From contig CM077115.1 in the NCBI GenBank assembly GCA_039619475.1, positions 223,619,291 to 223,683,290 on the forward strand: a DNA stretch of 64,000 bases, in the 5' to 3' direction. A program made the translations under genes and the position numbers. Positions 12,400 to 22,706 of this stretch are shown piece after piece. The notes below the pieces were generated by a model. It was not told the origin of the DNA and ran no database searches. It worked only from the letters and a program-made list of their open reading frames with translations. How positions within the stretch are numbered: position 1 is the first letter of the stretch; each line of letters begins with the position of its first letter. The DNA comes from Icerya purchasi (lineage: Eukaryota; Arthropoda; Insecta; Hemiptera; Monophlebidae).

Positions 12400-12513
12400 G
12401 CCTAAGTGATGATTCAGTCTATTGACTATGAGATTTTCGGATAATATGATCGCCGCTTATTTCGATCAAGACCTGAAATCCCGACATGATCAGAATAACC
12501 GGCATCCACTGTA

Positions 12514-15500
12514 TTTTCATTGCGATCGCACGAGGTTACAGAGAATACCTTCACCTATTTGGACTATATTGGCGAAAGTTTAACAGAATTTCGCCTTTTT
12601 TTGTGTATTTTTTTTTTTTCTTCTTTCGATTATCTTTCAAGAAAATTCTCTCCATTTATCATCGTTGTGAAGTGGAATTGTCACCGCGACTTAGAATTTG
12701 GACCATTACCGAATGCGCGCTCTCTCTCAGCGTATTACGTTATCGAATTTTATAGCCACTTACTAGAGGCACGAACCCGGTAATTAAACGTTTTTATTAT
12801 CGCAGTGTGGCAACCAATGAACATTAATATACGGGACACTCTCTAAGGCTTTGATGTACGATCTCAACGCCGGTATGCAGAGCCGCCGCAACTATTTCAA
12901 ATATGTGCCATCCGTTACAACGTAACGTTGATATATGCGATCGGCCGGTGTACATGGTTACGTAACTTTTTTCGCGTGTTCTTCTAAAGAGATTATTTTG
13001 AACAAAATCGGGAAAAGTAAACTTTCGGAGAAAGTGTAACCACCGGTTTTCTATGCAAATTTGAATATTTATTAGTCAGCGCTAAATCTCACCGGCCGCA
13101 TAAACGTTGTAAGTTGCCGCTCGAACAGCGGGCTCTCAAGTGCTCGAGAATTGTTCGTCGTGCACGCCCATATAACGCGGCCTGCGATGATTGTCTACGA
13201 TTCTGCGGCTCCAGCAAGGCCGAATAAAAGCCGAAACCACGATAAAAGAGTATAGGTATTTCGTAAGCAACAGTCATTGCAGAAGCCCCGAACGCTTCCA
13301 CAAATATCGCGACAGACGGATTTCGGTCACTCTCTGTTTTATTGCCGCTGACAATCTCTCTTCCGGCTGCTGTCGTGAAACTTAATTACGCTGTCCCTCC
13401 GTTTTCGTTCTTTTCTTTCGCTTTTTTCGCTTTCTGAGCAGCGACCATTTTACTCCACCGAGAGCCGATGAAAGTATCCACTGTTGTTCCTTAAAACATG
13501 TAAGAAAAGAACATGGGCGAATGATGCTAATAGTGCGAAAACTGATAGACGGCCGTCGTAGGTGAACTCCAAAAGCAGGCTACACCTGTTGGAAGAGGGT
13601 ATTTCTGTTAGATCGGTTTTTCCTTTGTTTTTCATTTCGATGATACCTAGCCGTTGTCGCGGTGGTTTTAATTAATATCCGTGGAAAATTGTATTTTCAT
13701 TAATTGGTTTTTCGTTGGCGAGCATTTCGAATACCTTTCTTCGAACACGTCGAAAGATAAAAGCTTCGCCGTTTCGTGCGCACCATTAATCTTAACAACT
13801 TTGCACGAACTACTACTATTAGCGGAAGTAGGTAGAGAAACACTTAAAATTGCTGCCATGTTGCGAAAGTGGTTCTATTTTTGTGGTAAACTTTCACACG
13901 CATCACGTAAACGATAAATTCAAACGAAAGGGGGGCTTGATGGAATTGTCTATGACATTTAAAAATATTTCGTCGTCATGTTAGAGGATAGAGTGCTACG
14001 ACAGTCTGCTGCTTCAAGACTTCCGTATCGGCGAAAAGCAAGATCTGGCTTTTACGAAATCCAACGACTGGGTGAAAGTCGTCGTTCTAATAATAGCGTG
14101 AAGCGGAACAACTTTCATAGATAAATTTTCTATCTGAGAAATAGCCAAAGCTCACACGTTTTTCGAAATTTCGAAAGAAAACAAATGCACGCTTATAAGC
14201 TTGTAAACTTCCGCTACAGCCTAGATTTCCGCACTAAACTAAAGTGAAGTAAACACAGAGCAACACGCTTATCGATATGCGGCAGGTATACGCTTGTAGA
14301 ACAACACGAATAAGGTTGATTGATTGGAACAATTTTTTATCAATCGCTGTTATTGCATTAATCAACGAGTAAGCGGAAAATAGCATATTCAAATTAAACA
14401 AGTCTAGTCAAGCATGATGTTTCATGCGCTGAGAATTCCGTATGAAACCTTACATATTTATATTCACATAATACTAAATTCAATACAAAGATATCAGATC
14501 TTTTGCAGCGCGAAGGGAGGAAGGACATATCATTTTTCGCGTTTTTTTAACTTTTCATTAACTTCGAAAGTTTCGTTAAGAAAATTAAATACGGTTTCGT
14601 TCCCGGTAAACAGAGCGACCTTTCCAACGGTGTATCGCATGTCCGGGGGGGGGGGAAGTTTTTTTTAAAGCTTTTGAGCTTTCGGCACTCCTACGAGGGC
14701 TTGAATATAAAGTTGTAAGCTCGGCTATAGTTTTCCTATAAAGTGGTTCTTTAGGTTTTCTTAACTTTTTTTCTCAAACTATTGGTTTCCGTGAACATCC
14801 TTTTTTTTTTCTTTTTTTGCTGTTTTTAGTCCAAAAAAGGGGAAGGATTAAATTAATTTTTAACTGTAATCTTATGATTTTATGAAACAGCTGCTGCGTT
14901 TTGTTTTTGGTCGCAGTCAGAATGATCAATTTTTAAATTTTACTACTAGACGCCCTTAATTATTATTGAAAACAAAAAAAAAAAAAAAGGAAAAAAAGAA
15001 AAAAAAAGGAAAAAAAGAAAAAAAGAAAGGTCTATCAATCTCTGTTTATTTTGTATACGGCAAAATGAGCAATAGTAAATTACGAGTGACTAGAGTGACC
15101 TGCGTTTAAGGGGCGGTCGACACATCACTCCAGCTCTTTCATTGAAAAAATTAATTTTCACTGACCAGCTTCTGCGCGGATTCTAGATTAGTCAATAAAA
15201 ATATTAACAATATGTTGCGGATTAAATAAAAGTTATAACTGAATCGCAAATTCAACTGGCATCATTTAACACGACGAAATCTACACGATAAAATCGTATT
15301 TAACTGAACCGTAAATCTATTCGTAATTATTCATATTGTTCAGTTTAATAATAGCTTCGCGTAAACCATTTAACGCTGTAATTTTAAAGGTTCAAGTTTA
15401 ATGTCGGTTCTTTGCTCGACCTAAACAGAACAGATACACAAAAACTTTTTCAACGTGCGAAGGAGATTTCCTAAATAAAACCAGAACGAATAGTTAGTAA

Positions 15501-17762
15501 AAAATACAAAAATTCAAATCCCGTAATGCCCAGGTAGGAGTAATTTTTTTTTTTTCATTATAATTCCCTCGTACACGATTCAATGTATAAGTTATAGGCT
15601 ATAAGTAGAAAGCGGTAAGTTGTAAGTTGTTACTTGCAAGTTGATCGTGTGTAATACGTATATAGAAATGAAAAGGAAAATAAAAATGTAAAAAATGCGG
15701 TGGGCGGAAAGGCCAGTGTTGGTGAACGTAGAGCTCCACATCCGTCAGCGTTTCTGAATATTTATTAATTTTAATAACACAATTGTACAATTCATTTCAA
15801 ATGAAAGCTTTTGATATTGCCGGGGGCTGGCTTAAGTTAGTTATCGGGTTTTCTGACACGCCTTTATTTGTTCAAGTTGGTTGCGTTGACTGATACTGAA
15901 TGTTATGCGGATTTTCTTTAGGAAGCGTGCGGCTTAATCTCCTTCGTTGGAAATTAAGCTAGTAATGGAAAGCTGGAACTGCAGTGATAAGAAATTTGAC
16001 CAGCGTCGTACCACTTTGAACGATGAAGGAAAAGAGGGAAAAAAGGGATTTTATTATTTTCTATTCGGATTTTCCTAATCGGAGCGGGTATTTTTTCAAA
16101 AAATTCGCTGTTCCGACGCTAAATATTATTTGGCGCAATTTATCCTACATCACCAAATCAGAGGTGTCATAGGTTTTCGAGACACGTCTTGTCCCGGAAC
16201 CAAGTGGCTCCCAAGTTTACCCGGCCTGAAATAATTGGGTACCAGAGAAATATGGGAAAGTAAAGGCGAACCCCGAGTACTGGCCCCAGTAATCTCATCA
16301 GATCCATCAGGCTTAGCGTACCATTATGGAAAGTTTAATTTCACAATTCCCGAAGACCCGTTAAGGGTATGACTTTACTTACATTTAATGAATTTCGAAT
16401 TCAACCTTCATTTCGACTTTACAGTGTAAACCTCGTATTTCGCGCGTCGTTCCACCTCTTTTGGTCTTATACGCAATTTGCACGGGTTTATCTTCCGTAT
16501 TTCTTTTTCAACTTTACCGAACTTTTGCACTTCTTGACTTCTCCCAAATCTTCAGATCGCAACAAAACAGGAATTTCATCAGTTGCTTGTATTGTTTCGC
16601 GTGCGACCACTTTTACCGGTTGCATCTCTTGTCGGCGCTCCATTAGTTCTTCCACGACACCTTTGATTTCCAGGGTTTTTTTCCCTTTTTTTTTTTTTTT
16701 TTTTTTGCTTTGTCTTAACAAATGAACTAGTGATGCTCTCTTACGGCTTATTATTTCTTCTAACCACCTTTCTCGCGCAACTATTCGATTATTTTCGATT
16801 CATACCTCTATAGGACTTTCCTCCTTCCCGCATTCTTCCATTTCATCGTTCTTGCTTTAATTCATATTCTTTTGACTCGTCGTTCTATTTAGTCACACGG
16901 ATGCTAATCAAAGGAAATGAACCAGTGCGTTTCCAAAAGTCAAATTCTAAGTCTATTTTTACACGCAGAATTAAAAAATTCCGTATCGAATTGGGGTCGG
17001 ACAGTGTTAGGCTTCTTCGTTTTTCAACGGTCGTTCTTCTTATAATTGCAAAACCTTGCTTCCTCGACAATTTCACTGTTTCGTTTTCTCCTTTTCTCTT
17101 CACCATCAGCGTCTGCATTATATATTCCCTTGGTTTTACGGTTATTAGATAAAAAGAGAAGGTGGCATAGTACTATATTGAGCGCTTCCTTTTTAATTCC
17201 GGTTCTTTTTGACCCTTATTATTACGTTGTCCATATCTTGCCTTACTTGCTATCCATAATTCGCACTGCTGCATTTTACATCATACCATAAACGAGATTG
17301 AATTGAAAGTCTAACTTTTCTTTTTCCCATTGTTTTTGGCCGATACCCCAAAAAAAAAGGGGTTACGGGATGATATTTTCCAATGTGTCGTATAGTGCCG
17401 GAAAAATAACAGCTCTAACAATAACATAGGCTATTAACAACAATTGTGCTACAATGAATTTTCTGTAAACACGTTTAGTAAGCTGACATGTTTACGCAGT
17501 ATACCGAGCCATAGATGAAGTTTGGTCAGCAGATTGTGGTGTTAAAAATGAATCCTACGCTCTGCGTTCGAGCAATTCGCTATTATCTAAACATTTCAGT
17601 TCAAATTGGCCGAGACGCTGGATTAGCTATAGTGAACTAGTTCAATTTTTCGAGGCGACTTTTATATTTATTAGGGAGTATTTAAAAAAAAAAAAAAACA
17701 AAACAAACATAATACAATGCAAGAAATAAAAAAAAAAAAAAAACGAAAATTAAGCTAGGTAC
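12514..17762. other. No gene recognised; one purine-rich minus-strand tract may be a decayed ORF1
   Basis: Most of this is unique-looking AT-rich DNA. The stretch 13090-13380 is GC-richer, but its ORFs match nothing known to me. A purine tract lies at 14972-15030. From about 16470 to 17150 the minus strand reads lysine- and glutamate-rich text with stops (for example EIKGVVEELMERRQEM and EIPVLLRSEDLGEVKK), as is common in E/K-rich ORF1 proteins of insect LINEs. That reading is a guess. Poly-T at 16686-16706 interrupts it. Confidence 0.4.
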
Positions 17763-18428
17763 CTGATAGTGCGGGTTACTGCCGGCACTCAAATCTTCCG
17801 AGGAACATTGCGAGGACGTCGAACAGAGCGAAGTTGATCTGTTGAACGGCGATAGGGAGGGCGGAAGTAGTGGACTCTGAGGAGGAATCGCAGTGATGTC
17901 ATGGACGTCGTACTGGACACTAATTTCGACTACTTTGTCCTCGACGACGGCTCTGTGAACGGAAGCGATTGCGTCGCACTCGGTTTCTTGGACGGTATGC
18001 TTGGCCGCGTCCAGAACGTGCTTCACCGTAACGTGACTTTCGGCTATTTCCTCGGCGCAGAATTCGTCATTGACGTACCAGGACGTGTGCGATACGACCG
18101 GCTGCAGGACTTGCACGGTGGCGCGACCTCCATTCGACGCGACTTGGTCAAACGGCGCCCTTGAAAACGAAACGGAATGCCTAGCCGGCGGCGGCGTCGG
18201 AACGGGCTGATTCTGCTGAATCAGCTGATTGGCGGTGGTTTTGCAGCGCTTCAGGTAATTCTTCACCCTTTTCGCTTTGCTGACTCGCTGCTTCGGTTTT
18301 GCCGTCGTCTGCTTCTTGTTCTGTTCCGCGAACGATAGGTCCTCGTTCGCCGTGTGCCAGGACTCGGTCGGCGAATCGCTGCCACCCGAGTCGTAACCCT
18401 TGTGCAGTTCGTCTGCCCTTCCGCTCAC
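17763..18428 (-). CDS. Internal coding exon of an unidentified host gene (222 codons)
   Basis: On the minus strand a pyrimidine tract and AG (tttttctttag, ending at 18429) is followed by 666 bases without a stop, closing at CAG before GTACCT at 17762. The exon is therefore phase 0 at both ends. An in-frame TAG lies just upstream, so the first GTG codon is an exon edge, not a start. Third positions are strongly G/C, unlike the flanks, and this is the best coding signal in the window. The product is hydrophilic: an acidic SDSPTESWHTANEDL stretch, a basic KPKQRVSKAKRVKNYLKRCK segment (about residues 45-65), a QPVPTPPPARHSVSF proline-rich motif, a longer ordered-looking middle (SWYVNDEFCAEEIAESHV to VEISVQYDVHDI), and a Ser/Pro-rich end. 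It could be part of a scaffold or signalling adaptor, but I do not recognise the family. The donor is weak; GTAACC at about 17782 is an alternative. Confidence 0.82.
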
Positions 18429-20028
18429 CTAAAGAAAAATTTACCACAGGGTCAATGTTAATGGTACAAATCGGTTTTCGCAAAATTCGCCTTACTTACC
18501 GCTACCCCCTCCAGTTTTATTATTTTCCGCGCAATGTCATTCTTCTTCTTTATAGTCTAGAATCACCCCGTATACTAGTTTCGAGAAGTTTTTTTTTTTT
18601 TTTTTTTTTTTTTGGTTTCTCGTTACTGGCGTCATTTATGCAAGCTGAACCATATCTGTGTGAGCCGTTTCAACAAATTATCGAAGTATTCATATAATAA
18701 TTACGTTCAAATTGTTCGTTTACGTAAAATTACGTAAAATTACGTAAAATTACGTAAAATTACGTAAAATTACTAAAAATAGCACTGAACCGGAAGAGCT
18801 GCGCGGTTTCGAAATACTCGGGGCGAATAAGCGGTTGTGCAAGGTCCGAGGGGCCCTCAGCCAACTGTCACCGTGATACTTTTCCTCGCTTTATTTTCTG
18901 CTGGCGTTTAAGGTCAAAACTTGCACTAGTTACGGCGTTTTTTATCGACGCCTCTGTAATGATGGTTGACATTGTGGCTCATCGCAAATTCATAGGAATA
19001 GTACGAGCATTCTAATGCCGCTCAATCAATGTGCATTCCTTTTTAATCTAAGCTTTGTCCCGTTCTTTTTTCATTTTCCTTCGCTTTGTTGTCTCCTCTT
19101 CTTCCATATACAAAATATTCACCTTGACCTTTCTTCTTAATCACTAAAATCGTCGCCTACTCCTGACTTTTTTGTTTTTCTAGTGGGTCCTCGTCAGCGA
19201 GGATATCAGCCCCCCGTCGACGAGAAACGGCGGAAGAAGGCAAAAATAAAGTTTTACTCTTTAAACATAGCTGTAGAAGGGATAGAAATAATTCGAAGGC
19301 AAGAATGACAGTAAAGTAAAATAAAGTAAAGAAGCGAAAGAATATAAGAATCACCGATAAAGTTCGGATTCCGAGTTTTAATAGAGAAAAATAGGGGGCG
19401 AGAACAACTGTTCAAGAGGCTGAACATCCAAACGGAACATGAACAGCATCATAGGGAAAAGTATGTGGAAGGTGTTATTTTATCTTTTGTTTTCTATTTC
19501 CTAAAATTTTGTCCGACTCGAAATGTTTTAATTCTCGTTTTTTCGCATCAGAAATTTTTTTTTTTTTTAACAAAATTTTGCAACTCCATTAAAACAGCAC
19601 CATTGTTCTAAAGTCGTGCTCCGAGGAGAAGAAATTTTCAAAAATAATCTGTAGATTTATTTTCATTTAAAATATTCCGTCGATCGCTGTTGGAAACAGG
19701 AGAAACTAGACTGTTTATTTGGAATAACATATATCGGCACACGGTTGTAACAGAATGAAGAGAATCGACAAGATTGATTTTTTGCAGGCCACTCTTATTA
19801 TTCCTCATTTCGTTTGTCTTCATGCATTAAAACCTTGGGTCCAAGTTTTTTTGAACTGTGATATTTAGTGCAAGGGGGCCATAGTCAAATGTTTGATTGG
19901 ACTATTCCAACGGAATCCAGCACTTAATCATTATTCGAATAGTCGAACCTTTTTTACTTAAACTATATAATACCCTATTGGTTTGAGCTACTCCAAACAC
20001 TACGAGAATATACATTAAAATGAATGTT
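18429..20028. other. Presumed intron or upstream DNA of the exon; no gene recognised
   Basis: This holds a long poly-T (18588-18613), the decamer array described separately, and pyrimidine-rich plus-strand DNA at 19030-19360. The minus strand of that last part reads charged text with stops. I found no second exon that I can defend. Confidence 0.4.
18721..18770 (+). repeat. Five-unit perfect decamer minisatellite
   Basis: Five exact copies of TACGTAAAAT are followed by a diverged sixth unit (tactaaaaat). Each unit contains the palindrome TTACGTAA. The identity of the units shows recent expansion or strong homogenisation. Confidence 0.97.
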
Positions 20029-20269
20029 GAGAACTAAAGTAGTTATTATAAATAGAAAAAAATCTGAAAAAAATCAAAAATTTAAAGTAAATATTGATGA
20101 TTTTTTAGGATGTTCTTACGTTAAAAAATAAAAGAAAAAATATTCTTCCTATTTTATGATAGAAATTATTAATAGTATGAACATTAGTGAAAAATGTATT
20201 GTTATTTATAAAATAAATATGCGAAGAAAATTTTCAACTCCCCCTTTCAAAATTCTGGGCGCGGTACTG
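20029..20269 (+). mobile_element. hAT-type MITE, copy 3 (5'-truncated and internally deleted)
   Basis: Homology to the 37712-38138 copy begins at GAGAACTAAAGTAGTTATTA and ends with AAAATTCTGGGCGCGGTACTG. The left terminus is missing, and an internal stretch between CCTATTTT and GATAGAAATTATTAATAG is deleted. Without the left end no target duplication can be scored. Confidence 0.75.
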
Positions 20270-20962
20270 ACACCCTAATTTAATTAATGTTGAATAAACA
20301 TTTTACTTTATACTTACACATATCTTATAAAAAAGGTTTTTTTTTGTGTTTTTTTTTTGTTTTTTTTTTTTGTTTTTTTTAATCGACAGATTTTCTTTGT
20401 CATAAAATTATTATGAAATCTTAAAAATTATAAAATTAAACGACTGAGAAAAGTAAGTAACAAAATGTTTAAAAAATTGCCCAGACCCTATATTCTTTAA
20501 TATTGCTTTTTTTTTTTTTTTTTAATTGGCGTTAGAATACTGCAAAAATACAAGTGTCCGAAAATTTTAAAAATGAAGGGCCGAAATTTGACAAATACGC
20601 GCACCTACATCGGCAGGGCCGAAAACTAAGAAAAGTCCACGGTTTTTTCCATGGGAGCCAGAGAGTAATTTTTTTTTTAAATGACGTATTTTCATTCAAT
20701 AATTTATAACTCAACTATGTGCACGTGCTGCATTGTATTACTTTTGAAGGAGATACCACCGCGTGCGGTCATTAGTACATCTTATCGTTTTTTGGTCAAT
20801 TATACTACTTGTTGAGTTACTCGTGTTTCAATACCTGTTCTTTTCGCTTTGTTCTATTCGTTTATTGTGATCCGTGTAATCTATATGTTATTTCGTTAGA
20901 AAATAATTTAGCGCTGCTCTACTAATAGTATTTTACTGATACACTTTTACTGCTACCGCTGC

Positions 20963-22698
20963 CATGGGCGCCACCAGGATTACATTTAGGGAGGTGCATG
21001 TGCAGCTACACTAGGGTGGGTCAAAGCAATCGATTATTTTTTTTTTACTTCCGATACCCAAAAATTGGTTGTTATGCAACTCTAGAAAATTATCTCCAAA
21101 TATGAGCTCTTAATATTAATAGGATGGTCCTCCTCATCAAAGTTTTCCATTTTTACCTCAGTCCCATATGAAAAAATCCAATCTCAACACAAATTTTTGT
21201 AGGGAATTGAATGATTTACAAAAGAGATCTCTTACACCTTTTCCACTAATCTAACCATTTAATTGAAGGTCAAAGTTTGAAGAAATTTTTTTTTTCTTCT
21301 TAATTTTATAACTCGCTAATTAATAAAACTCATAAAATGAACAATACATGTTTTTGTAAATACCTCTTTTGTATAGTGTTCAATTTCCTACAAAAATATG
21401 TGTTGAGATTTGCTGTACGTTCATTTAATGGCGAGATATGAAGGTGTTCAGAAAATTATTAGTGACAAATATGCTCTATTTTTCCATTGTGCAAGCCATA
21501 ATACATTGAATCTTATCATCAATGATCTGAACGATATCAGTGAAGTAAGAAATACACTGCAGGGACTAGAAAGGACATTATAAATATTTTTAGAGAGAGT
21601 ACATTGCGGAAAAATAAAATTCCAAATATACCTCTCTCTCTTTTGTGAAACGCGTTGGACAGCAAAGTGCAAAAGTATCAGAAAATTTTCTGAAAACTTT
21701 CCAACTATTGTACGAGTTTTAGAAGAACTTTCGCACGACGCATTGAACTTTTAAAAAAGGAAAACCAAAGCATATATACACGACTGCACAACTCCAACAT
21801 ACATTGTGACACTCCTAGTAATTGCTGCCTATTCTGACAAACTTGAACCCGTCTGCAACTAATTACAAGAAGTAAATATGAATATAAAGGCGATACACGA
21901 TCAGGTAAATAAATTAACGGACATGCTTCAGTCTCACCGCCATAATGCCTCCATGGAGTTTTCGATCATTTTCGAGAAAGCTCAAAAAATTTTCAAATAA
22001 TTGGATGTTAAATTTAAGCGTCCTCGAGTAGCGGCAAGGTAGGCTCAGAGATCAGATCAACTATCTGAAAATGTAAAAGAATTTTTCGGAATATCTATGT
22101 TCATCCCATATTTAGATTCTGTCATTTCTTTTCTGAGAAATCGATTTTCTTCAACACACAAAAACGCATTTTCACTTATGCAGCTCCACCCAGAAAATTA
22201 AATAAATCTTCGTTTTTAGATGTAGCAGAAGATGGTTTTCTACATAATTTTGTTGCCGAGGCTACCACGTGGTACGAGATATTGAAGACAAATGAAGCAA
22301 GTGATGCGGCTTTAAATGAATCCGTTGTTGAATATGCAGATTTGATTTCTTAAGCCAGCTCGTTTAACGTAGCGGTATGTGTGGCAATCAAAATTGGTTT
22401 AACTATTCTAGCAACAATGTGTAGCATTGAACGTACATTTAACACGTTTCGACGTGTCAAGACTTGGAATCAGTTAACGATGGGAGACGCACAGTGTTCA
22501 CTGGAAAAGAGCAGAGGAGGACACTGAATTTTTTGACAAAGTGATAGGCAGATTTGGACAGCAATCCAGACGCCTTAAGTTTTTATTCAAACGGTGACTT
22601 AATAAAAAAAAAAAAAACTCTTAATCTTTTCTGTGTATTTTCCTTCGCGACAAGGGGGTGCAAGTGCACCTTCTTGCACCCTCCTCCCGGCGCCCATG
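20963..22698 (+). mobile_element. hAT transposon relic with termini and target duplication
   Basis: The ends are CATGGGCGCCACCAGGATTA on the left and, reverse-complemented, CATGGGCGCCGGGAGGAGG on the right. The flanking octamers ACCGCTGC (20955-20962) and ACCACTGC (22699-22706) differ by one base, as expected of a hAT 8-bp duplication that has aged. The element is 1736 bp and contains the C-terminal half of a transposase. Between about 21010 and 21412 lies different material that begins ctagggtgggtcaaagc. It holds an inverted repeat built on AATCTCAACACA (arms about 21179-21240 and 21340-21412) and is probably a second, nested element. Confidence 0.87.
21440..22560 (+). pseudogene. hAT-family transposase, C-terminal half, degenerate
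   Basis: Across three frames the text reads ALFFHCASHNTLNLIINDLN, ESTLRKNKIPNIPLSLL, ETRWTAKCKSIRKFSENF, IVRVLEELSHDALNF, then RPRVAARxAQRSDQL, MFIPYLDSVISFLRNRF, and finally CSIERTFNTFRRVKTWNQL with TMGDA. The HC-x-x-H-LNL and TRW motifs belong to the hAT catalytic region. The SIERTF...R+KTW..TMG block is the hAT C-terminal dimerisation domain, here closest to the zinc-finger-MYM-like hAT proteins common in insects. Several stops and frameshifts are present, and the N-terminal BED or other zinc finger and the first catalytic acidic residue are gone. Confidence 0.85.
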
Positions 22699-22706
22699 AC
22701 CACTGC

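Larger units (their letters stand above)
11075..12511 (+). mobile_element. Tigger/pogo-type DNA transposon relic with TIRs and TA target duplication
   Basis: The left terminus reads CAGTGATCGCCGGTTATT and the reverse complement of the right terminus reads CAGTGGATGCCGGTTATT. Both are flanked by TA (11073-11074 and 12512-12513). CAGTG termini at a TA target are typical of pogo/Tigger elements of the Tc1/mariner superfamily. Subterminal GATCA-containing repeats occur at both ends. At 1437 bp, including a 306-bp nested MITE, it is shorter than a full Tigger. Only the C-terminal part of the transposase remains, so most of the coding region was deleted before or after insertion. Confidence 0.85.

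Noticed and set aside
18428..18430. GTG as a translation start for the 17.8-18.4 kb exon
   Set aside because: The position follows a pyrimidine tract and AG, so it is a splice acceptor. GTG starts are not expected in eukaryotic nuclear genes.
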